Assembly: GCA_910579465.1 (NCBI GenBank) | Contig: CAJTUB010000010.1 | Location: forward strand, 18,615 to 82,614 | From: an uncultured Lachnospiraceae bacterium | GTDB lineage: Bacteria; Bacillota; Clostridia; Lachnospirales; Lachnospiraceae | DNA: 64,000 bases | Direction of reading: 5' to 3' | Shown: in pieces, positions 58,690 to 64,000 of the stretch | How positions within the stretch are numbered: position 1 is the first letter of the stretch | Layout: each line of letters begins with the position of its first letter | Translations under genes and position numbers: made by a program | Notes under the pieces: model-generated | What the model was told of the DNA's origin: nothing | Databases searched by the model: none | Seen by the model: the letters and a program-made list of their open reading frames with translations, nothing else

Positions 58690-60612
58690 ATGATGCATTC
58701 AAAGACAGGAAAAGGAATCGCAGTCCTTTTGGCAGTGATTCTTGCAGGAACAGCTGCGTGCGGGACAGAAACCGGAAGTGAAGGAGCTTATGAGGAAACG
58801 ACAATAACGCCGACGGAACAGGGCGGAACGGCAGGAGAGCCGTCGGGTGTCCCGTCTGTTATGCCGGAGGATGGCGATGGGGCAGGGAAGGCTCCTGTAA
58901 CGGAAACGCCTTCACAGGATACGCCTGCCGTAACTGTAACACCGGAAATTCGTGCAGCAGTGGCGGAGATAAAGAAAAATGAGGTTGCGGAGACAGCAGA
59001 AAGGACGGCAAGGATTACGTTAAGTGACAGCGGCATCCGGATTTCCGGCAGCGGCTGTGAAGCGGAGGAAGACCGTCTGAAAATCAAGGAAGCCGGTACC
59101 TATGAAATTACCGGTACACTGTCGGACGGCAGCATTTATGTGAATGTAGATAATGAAAGCGAAGTCCATCTGATTTTAAATGGTGTAACGATACATAACA
59201 ATGACGGCGCCGCAATTTTCTGTAAGAAGGCAAAAAAGGTGACGATTACGCTTGCGGAAGGCTCCGTAAATACACTGTCGGATGGTGCGGCATATGTATT
59301 TGAAGAAGGAGAGGATGAGCCGGATGCTGCGCTGTATGCAAAGCATGACCTTGTGTTGAACGGGAGCGGGGAGCTGTATGTGACCTCCGTTTACGGTGAT
59401 GCAGTCAAGGGAAAGGATGCCCTTTATATTCTGGGCGGCAGTTTTACAATCAACGCGGCAGATGACGGTATCATCGGCAGGGATTTGCTTTATATTGCAG
59501 ACGGGAGCTTTGTGGTGACTGCGGAAAATGATGCATTTAAGGCGACAAATGATGTAGATGCTGCATCGGGTAATATTATGATTGACGGAGGCGTGTTCCG
59601 TCTTACCGCGGGGGCAGACGGGATTCAGGCGGAAACTGCATTACAGATAAACGGTGGAAGCTTTTTTATCAAAACCGGAGGGGGCGCGGAAAATGCGCCT
59701 GCAAAGGCAGCAGGAAATGAATTTGGAAACCGTGGGCCGGGAGGATGGCAGGAAAATCCGTGGAATACAGCGGGAGCGGAGGAAACGCCATCGGCAAAGG
59801 GGTTAAAGGCGGGGAAAGAACTGACTGTAAACGGCGGAAGCTTTGAGCTTGATACAGCAGATGATGCCCTTCACAGTAATCAGGATATCGTGGTAACCGG
59901 CGGTGAATTTCAGATTGCCACCGGGGATGACGGCGTACATGCGGATGAATCACTTTTAATAGAAGAAGGTGTACTCCGGATTACAAAAAGCTATGAAGGA
60001 CTGGAGTCAAAGAAAATTACGATTTCCGGCGGGGAAATTGAGATAATGGCAAGCGACGACGGACTGAATGCGGCAGGCGGTACGCAAAATGCCGGGTTCG
60101 GACGTCCCGGGATGGGGATGTCTGCGGATGCTTCGTGTGAAATTGTCATTAACGGAGGCAGTATTACCGTCAGTGCATCCGGCGACGGCATTGATTCCAA
60201 CGGAAATATTACAATGAACGGCGGGAGCGTACTGGCGTATGGCCCGACCAGCAGCGGGGACGGGGTTTTGGATTATGACGGGACATTTCTTTTAAATGGC
60301 GGTACGCTGTTTTGTATCGGGACCTCTTCTATGGCGCAGATGCCTGCAGATACGTCCGCGCAGTATTCCGTGGCAGCGGCACTTCCTTCGGGAGCAGCGG
60401 CAGGAAGTACAATAGAAATTCTTGTGGACGGGAAACAAGTTTTGTCTGCAGAGGCACAGAAGAGTTTTAATTATATTGTCGCATCCTCCGCAGAATTTAC
60501 CGCAGATGCCGATGTCAGTATTCTGGTAAACGGGGCGGAAAGCTATGCAGGCGCCTTGACTGAGGTGGTGACCTGCTTTGGCATCACCGGCGGAATGTGG
60601 CGGCAGCCGTAA
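58690..60612 (+). CDS. Cthe_2159-type carbohydrate-binding lipoprotein
   Basis: A 640-residue lipoprotein with lipobox TAAC near residue 24 and an acidic Thr/Pro-rich linker. The mature part is a long beta-solenoid with repeated Asp/Gly turns (YEITGTLSDGSIYVNVDNES; NGSGELYVTSVYGDAVKGKD; GGEIEIMASDDGLNAAGG). This matches the Cthe_2159 carbohydrate-binding family (formerly DUF4353), whose founder binds acidic sugars such as polygalacturonate. A Gly/Pro/Asn-rich insertion sits around residues 325-365. It follows the LysM gene by 107 bases. ATG 58690 has GGAAGGTGAG upstream. Confidence 0.85.
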   Translation: MMHSKTGKGIAVLLAVILAGTAACGTETGSEGAYEETTITPTEQGGTAGEPSGVPSVMPEDGDGAGKAPVTETPSQDTPAVTVTPEIRAAVAEIKKNEVAETAERTARITLSDSGIRISGSGCEAEEDRLKIKEAGTYEITGTLSDGSIYVNVDNESEVHLILNGVTIHNNDGAAIFCKKAKKVTITLAEGSVNTLSDGAAYVFEEGEDEPDAALYAKHDLVLNGSGELYVTSVYGDAVKGKDALYILGGSFTINAADDGIIGRDLLYIADGSFVVTAENDAFKATNDVDAASGNIMIDGGVFRLTAGADGIQAETALQINGGSFFIKTGGGAENAPAKAAGNEFGNRGPGGWQENPWNTAGAEETPSAKGLKAGKELTVNGGSFELDTADDALHSNQDIVVTGGEFQIATGDDGVHADESLLIEEGVLRITKSYEGLESKKITISGGEIEIMASDDGLNAAGGTQNAGFGRPGMGMSADASCEIVINGGSITVSASGDGIDSNGNITMNGGSVLAYGPTSSGDGVLDYDGTFLLNGGTLFCIGTSSMAQMPADTSAQYSVAAALPSGAAAGSTIEILVDGKQVLSAEAQKSFNYIVASSAEFTADADVSILVNGAESYAGALTEVVTCFGITGGMWRQP

Positions 60613-60620
60613 AAATGCAA

Positions 60621-60649
60621 TTGACGGGGCCGGTACTTTGTATTATTAT
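60621..60649 (+). promoter_or_regulatory. Promoter for the DUF5711-cvpA pair
   Basis: -35 TTGACG (60621-60626), 17-bp spacer, -10 TATTAT (60644-60649), about 65 bases before the start codon. Confidence 0.6.
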
Positions 60650-60714
60650 GTAGTTAGGAAAAAGCTTCCGCAGCCAACGGGGTTTTTTGCCTGCAGGAGG
60701 TGTCTACAGGGTAC

Positions 60715-61809
60715 ATGAAAAAGGCTAAGATTGCAGTTTTTGCACTGGCGGCAGTGTTGGCGGCAGGCGCCGCAGTGTATTTTTTCCGGGGCAGCCGTGA
60801 GTATACGGACTATGAAGTTGTACAGGAGCTAGAAAACAGCGGAGCTTCCGACTATGTGGCAGTGAACGGGAGCCTGGTCCGGTATGGGACAGAGGGAGCA
60901 CAGGCGGTTTCCAAAGGAGGGACGCTTCTTTGGAATATTACCTACCAGACAATGAAGAATCCGGCCTTTTCCTTTTGCGGGGCGATGACGGCAGCGGCAG
61001 ATATCGGGGCGAATCAGTATCTGCTTACGGATGGAACCGGAGAGACCAGAAGCTTTTCCACACCGCACCAGATACAGGCGCTCTGTGTTGCGAAGCAGGG
61101 TGTCACGGCGGTGTTGATGAATGCAGAGGAAAAGGATTACATTTATTTATATAGTAAAGAAGGGGAAGTGCTTTCCGAGATGGAAACCGTAGTGGCACGG
61201 GATGGATTTCCCCTTGCTATTGCGCTTTCAGAGGACGGGACAAAGCTTGTCACTTCTTATATGAAGGTAGAGAATGACGAGCCGGTCTGCAGCATCACCT
61301 TTTATAATTTCGGCGGGGTCGGTCAGAACTATGTCCGTAACCTGGTCGGGCAGGTGCTGTATCCGGAGTGTCTGATACCGCGGATTTCTTTTTGGGACAA
61401 TAATACAGTCATGGTGGTTGGCGGAAATGTGGCGGAGCTGTTTTCTATGAAAGAGATACCGGCGTCTGTCTGGAAAAAAGACATTGTCTCGGAGATAAAA
61501 AGCATTGCGCTCGGGGACTATTTTTGCATGATTACCGGGAACCAGGACGGGCAGGAGGTCTTAGAGGCCTACAATAAGGCAGGGGAGCTTTGCATGAAGA
61601 AGGTCATTACGTTTCCGTATGTAGGGCTGCACACGGCCGGGAAAGAAGTGGTATTATACAGCTATTCGGGCTGTGAATTATACGAAATCGGTAAGGGATT
61701 GTTTTATACGGGGACGTTTGAAGGCGGTGTCCGCTATTTGTTTGCCATTGGCGGCAACCGGTATTATCTGGTGGAAAATAAGCGGGTACGCGTGATTAAG
61801 CTGATATAA
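60715..61809 (+). CDS. DUF5711-like membrane-anchored beta-propeller-type protein
   Basis: A 364-residue protein with one N-terminal membrane anchor (AKIAVFALAAVLAAGAAVYFF). An outside domain of repeated short beta strands (ASDYVAVNGSLVRYGTEGAQ; DYIYLYSKEGEVLSEM; ALSEDGTKLVTSYM) suggests a beta-propeller. It fits DUF5711, which is frequent in Lachnospiraceae and has no known role. ATG 60715 has AGGG three bases upstream; GTG at 60700, closer to GCAGGAGG, is an alternative that adds five residues. A CvpA-like gene follows 21 bases later. Confidence 0.75.
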   Translation: MKKAKIAVFALAAVLAAGAAVYFFRGSREYTDYEVVQELENSGASDYVAVNGSLVRYGTEGAQAVSKGGTLLWNITYQTMKNPAFSFCGAMTAAADIGANQYLLTDGTGETRSFSTPHQIQALCVAKQGVTAVLMNAEEKDYIYLYSKEGEVLSEMETVVARDGFPLAIALSEDGTKLVTSYMKVENDEPVCSITFYNFGGVGQNYVRNLVGQVLYPECLIPRISFWDNNTVMVVGGNVAELFSMKEIPASVWKKDIVSEIKSIALGDYFCMITGNQDGQEVLEAYNKAGELCMKKVITFPYVGLHTAGKEVVLYSYSGCELYEIGKGLFYTGTFEGGVRYLFAIGGNRYYLVENKRVRVIKLI

Positions 61810-61830
61810 ACGAAAGAGGGGGCTCTAAGA

Positions 61831-62520
61831 ATGAACTGGATTTTAATTGCAGTGGCAGGAATCGTTGCAGTGTTTGGCTGGCTGGGCCTGAGAAAAGGTT
61901 TTATTAAGATGGTATTTTCCCTGGTGTCTACGATAGCAGCGCTGCTGATTGCTGTTATTTTCAGCCCGGTAGCGGCAGGAATAATGAAGAATAATGAAAA
62001 GGTTGTCGGCTTTTTTGATGAAAAAATCAGCGCGTTCCTTGACTTTTCTTCGGAGGAAGCCAAGGTAACGGAGGAAAGCGAACAGAAGTCCCTGATTGAC
62101 AGACTTCCGCTTCCGGAGAGCATCAAAGAGGTTTTAGAAAAAAACAATACTGCGGACAATTATCTTTCCATGCAGGCGGAAGACTTTGAGCAGTACGTCT
62201 GCCGCCAGATTACCAATGTGATTATTAATGCGATTGCGTTTGTTGGTATGCTGCTTCTTGCGGCTATTGCGCTTGCGCTTATCTGCAGTGCGCTCAACCT
62301 TCTGGCAAGGCTGCCGCTGCTTCATCAGATTAATACCATTGCGGGGCTTGGGGCAGGAATTGCAGAGGGCGTGCTTGTAGTCTGGATTTTATTTGTTGTA
62401 CTCACGATGTTTACAGGCTCTGAATTTGGACAGGAGGCAATGAAAATGATTGCCGAGAATCCGCTGTTGGATTTTCTATATAAGAATAATCTGGTATCGA
62501 AGTTTATTGCAAGAGGCTGA
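61831..62520 (+). CDS. CvpA family membrane protein
   Basis: A 229-residue membrane protein with about four helices: one pair at the N-terminus (WILIAVAGIVAVFGWLGLRKGFIKMVFSL with the family's RKGF turn) and one pair after residue 135 (GMLLLAAIALALICSALNLLARLPLLHQINTIAGLGAGIAEGVLVVWIL). The loop between is unusually long and acidic. The order N-helices, loop, PLL-IN-GxxxG region matches CvpA, named for colicin V production in E. coli but of general unknown role. It follows the DUF5711 gene by 21 bases and so is likely cotranscribed. Confidence 0.85.
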   Translation: MNWILIAVAGIVAVFGWLGLRKGFIKMVFSLVSTIAALLIAVIFSPVAAGIMKNNEKVVGFFDEKISAFLDFSSEEAKVTEESEQKSLIDRLPLPESIKEVLEKNNTADNYLSMQAEDFEQYVCRQITNVIINAIAFVGMLLLAAIALALICSALNLLARLPLLHQINTIAGLGAGIAEGVLVVWILFVVLTMFTGSEFGQEAMKMIAENPLLDFLYKNNLVSKFIARG

Positions 62521-62531
62521 AAATTTTTCCC

Positions 62532-62560
62532 TTGAAAATCGGCGGAAAGTTTGTTATGCT
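62532..62560 (+). promoter_or_regulatory. Promoter for the KDPG aldolase gene
   Basis: -35 TTGAAA (62532-62537), 17-bp spacer, -10 TATGCT (62555-62560), giving a leader of about 115 bases. Confidence 0.6.
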
Positions 62561-62591
62561 ATGGAATGTAAGCACTTACAGCTGCAAGGAA

Positions 62592-62636
62592 CAGAAAACA
62601 GCGGCGTTTTTGCCGGGCAGGAGAAGCTGTTTTCTG
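62592..62636 (+). promoter_or_regulatory. Leader hairpin before the KDPG aldolase gene
   Basis: CAGAAAACAGC (62592-62602) and GCTGTTTTCTG (62626-62636) form a perfect 11-pair stem with a 23-base loop that contains GGC/GCC. No U-tract follows directly, so it is a stability or regulatory hairpin rather than a clear terminator. Confidence 0.5.
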
Positions 62637-62684
62637 GTATTTGTAATTTTATAAAATGAAATTAAGAAGAAAAGAGGGAAAGAA

Positions 62685-63647
62685 ATGGACGTATTGACAC
62701 AGTTTCAGAAGCTTGGAATTATTCCGGTTGTTAAAATTGACAATGCGAAGGATGCAGTGCCGCTTGCAAAGGCTCTTTGTGAGGGAGGACTTCCGGTGGC
62801 GGAGGTTACGTTCCGTACAGATGCGGCAGAGGAAGCAATCCGTCAGATGTGTGAGGCATGTCCGGAAATGCTGGTTGGTGCAGGAACGGTTCTGACGCCG
62901 GAGCAGGCAGACCGTGCAGTTGCAGCAGGAGCAAAGTTTATCGTGAGCCCGGGGCTGAATCCGCGTGTAGTAAAGCATTGTCAGGAGAAGGGTGTACCGA
63001 TTACTCCGGGAACGTCCAGCCCGACGGATATCGAGCAGGCGCTTGAGCTGGGTCTTGAGGTAGTGAAGTTCTTCCCGGCAGAGGCATCCGGCGGTATTGC
63101 AAAAATTAAAGCGATGGCAGCGCCGTATACAAAGGTGAAGTTTATGCCGACCGGCGGTATTAATGCAAAGAATCTGATGTCTTATCTGGATTTCCCGAAG
63201 ATTATTGCGTGCGGCGGAAGCTGGATGGTAAGCGATGCATTAATTAATGAAGGAAACTTTGATGAAATCAAACGTCTTACCAGAGAAGCAGTCAATACGA
63301 TGCTTGGCTTTGAGATTGCACATGTCGGCATCAATGCCGGAAGCGGGGAGGAGGCAGAAGAGGTTGCCGGCTCCTTTGAGAAGCTGTTCGGTTTTACAAA
63401 AAAGAGCGGCAACAGCTCGGTATTTGCAGGTACAGGGATTGAAGTGATGAAGGCACCGTATCTGGGTGCGCACGGACACATTGCAATCCGCACGAATTAT
63501 ATTGAGCGCGCAAAGTATCATATGGAGCTGCAGGGCTTTGAGTTTGATGAGTCTACAGCAAAGCAGGATGCAAAGGGAAATCTTACTGCCATTTATTTGA
63601 AGGGTGAGCTTGGCGGGTTTGCTGTGCATCTGGTACAGAAGAAGTAG
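62685..63647 (+). CDS. eda: KHG/KDPG aldolase fused to a C-terminal glyoxalase-like domain
   Basis: A 320-residue protein. Residues 1-205 are a class I 2-keto-3-deoxy-6-phosphogluconate/4-hydroxy-2-oxoglutarate aldolase, which splits KDPG to pyruvate and glyceraldehyde-3-phosphate. Glu40 in VAEVTFRT and Schiff-base Lys128 in VVKFFPAEASGG are present, with GAGTV and PTGGIN phosphate loops. Residues about 212-320 form an extra domain of the vicinal-oxygen-chelate type (IAHVGINAGSGEEAEEVAGS; AHGHIAIRTNYIERAKYHM). Single-domain Eda is about 210 residues. The role of the extension is unknown. KDPG also arises from uronic acids, which fits glucuronic acid release by GH115. Confidence 0.92.
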   Translation: MDVLTQFQKLGIIPVVKIDNAKDAVPLAKALCEGGLPVAEVTFRTDAAEEAIRQMCEACPEMLVGAGTVLTPEQADRAVAAGAKFIVSPGLNPRVVKHCQEKGVPITPGTSSPTDIEQALELGLEVVKFFPAEASGGIAKIKAMAAPYTKVKFMPTGGINAKNLMSYLDFPKIIACGGSWMVSDALINEGNFDEIKRLTREAVNTMLGFEIAHVGINAGSGEEAEEVAGSFEKLFGFTKKSGNSSVFAGTGIEVMKAPYLGAHGHIAIRTNYIERAKYHMELQGFEFDESTAKQDAKGNLTAIYLKGELGGFAVHLVQKK

Positions 63648-63674
63648 GCTCCGGAGTTCTTTCTAAGTACAAAT

Positions 63675-63722
63675 ATGCCTGCGTCCGGGTCAGAGTCTGT
63701 CTATCCGGTTGCAGGCATTGTT
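63675..63722 (+). terminator. Terminator after the KDPG aldolase gene
   Basis: ATGCCTGCxxCCGG (63675-63688) pairs with CCGGxxGCAGGCAT (63705-63718) around a 16-base loop, followed by TGTTGT. Confidence 0.6.
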
Positions 63723-63864
63723 GTATTCTTCCTCCGGAAAACAGGAGCTCCTTATTTGTCCCTCAAGAGTAGTCTGGAAACGGGACAGAAGCCCTTGGTT
63801 TCAGCCATAGAATCCTTTACAAAAGGGAGTGGAAGAAAAAAATGAAAAAAAGTTGAAAAAAGTG

Positions 63865-63893
63865 TTGACAACTGGAATAGGGGGTGATATAAT
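63865..63893 (+). promoter_or_regulatory. Strong promoter at the start of a probable rRNA operon
   Basis: -35 TTGACA (63865-63870), 17-bp spacer, -10 TATAAT (63888-63893), both perfect consensus. The gene it drives begins beyond the window. Confidence 0.85.
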
Positions 63894-63899
63894 CAGTTT

Positions 63900-64000
63900 T
63901 GCTGACGCGGTAAGGAGCAAATAAATACCGCAGAAAAGCAGCAGAGAACCTTGATAATTAAACAGTAAGACAACCCTGAAAATTCATTGAATTTTCATTC
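63900..64000 (+). other. Leader of a probable rRNA operon (16S gene beyond window)
   Basis: The transcript leader has GCGGTA/TACCGC (around 63906-63929) as a stem. It then has AACCTTGATAATTAAACAGT and an imperfect AAATTCATTGAATTTTC dyad at the end, the type of leader that precedes 16S rRNA in Lachnospiraceae. No rRNA sequence is reached before base 64000, so this is an inference. Confidence 0.6.

Overview
This is a chromosomal window from a spore-forming, Gram-positive Clostridia bacterium, most likely a fibre-degrading gut member of the Lachnospiraceae. The basis is the long-form SRP RNA, the spore protease YyaC, the TSCPD, DUF5711 and Cthe_2159 proteins typical of that family, lipoproteins with Thr/Pro-rich linkers, AGGAGG-type ribosome sites, and three xylan-active glycosidases. 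Core genes look moderate in G+C, while the 38-47 kb stretch is clearly AT-rich.

Layout: 1-3.5 kb carries the end of metG, a YdcF-like protein, a TatD nuclease and rsmA. From 3.5 to 10.7 kb on the minus strand are ribU under an FMN riboswitch, two lipoproteins, a GH10-CBM9 xylanase and an LtaS-like sulfatase-fold protein. A GNAT enzyme and tadA (10.9-12.3 kb) precede a tight five-gene operon (12.36-23.36 kb): a cyclic-nucleotide-domain protein, JetA/MukF-like, JetB/MukE-like and JetC/MukB-like SMC subunits, and a TPR-AAA protein. It resembles a Wadjet/MksBEF condensin but has no JetD nuclease, and both ATPases have altered Walker B residues. Then follow aroK, murA, copA-copZ, a nucleosidase, a GH115 alpha-glucuronidase with a divergent AraC regulator, a chemoreceptor, a TSCPD protein and murG.

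From 38 to 47.6 kb lies an accessory island: a putative metallopeptidase, a type II Thoeris pair (TIR ThsB and membrane-Macro ThsA), a restriction-modification system with a small controller, a complete IS4-family element with intact target duplication, a broken tnpV, a TetR regulator with a perfect operator plus a CPBP-like membrane protein, an HTH-receiver fusion and a GNAT enzyme. The core resumes with SRP RNA, a second chemoreceptor, a VTT-CDP-alcohol transferase pair behind phased 11-bp repeats, a GH43 protein, dnaX-ybaB-recR, yyaC, a LysM protein with an MPN-like domain, a Cthe_2159-fold lipoprotein, DUF5711, CvpA and a KDPG aldolase fusion. The window ends in what looks like an rRNA operon promoter and leader.

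Working together: GH10 (outside), GH43 and GH115 (cytoplasmic by lack of signal peptides) form a scattered glucuronoarabinoxylan route. Thoeris and the restriction system form a defence island. The SMC-like operon is the least understood unit and the main candidate for an undescribed system.
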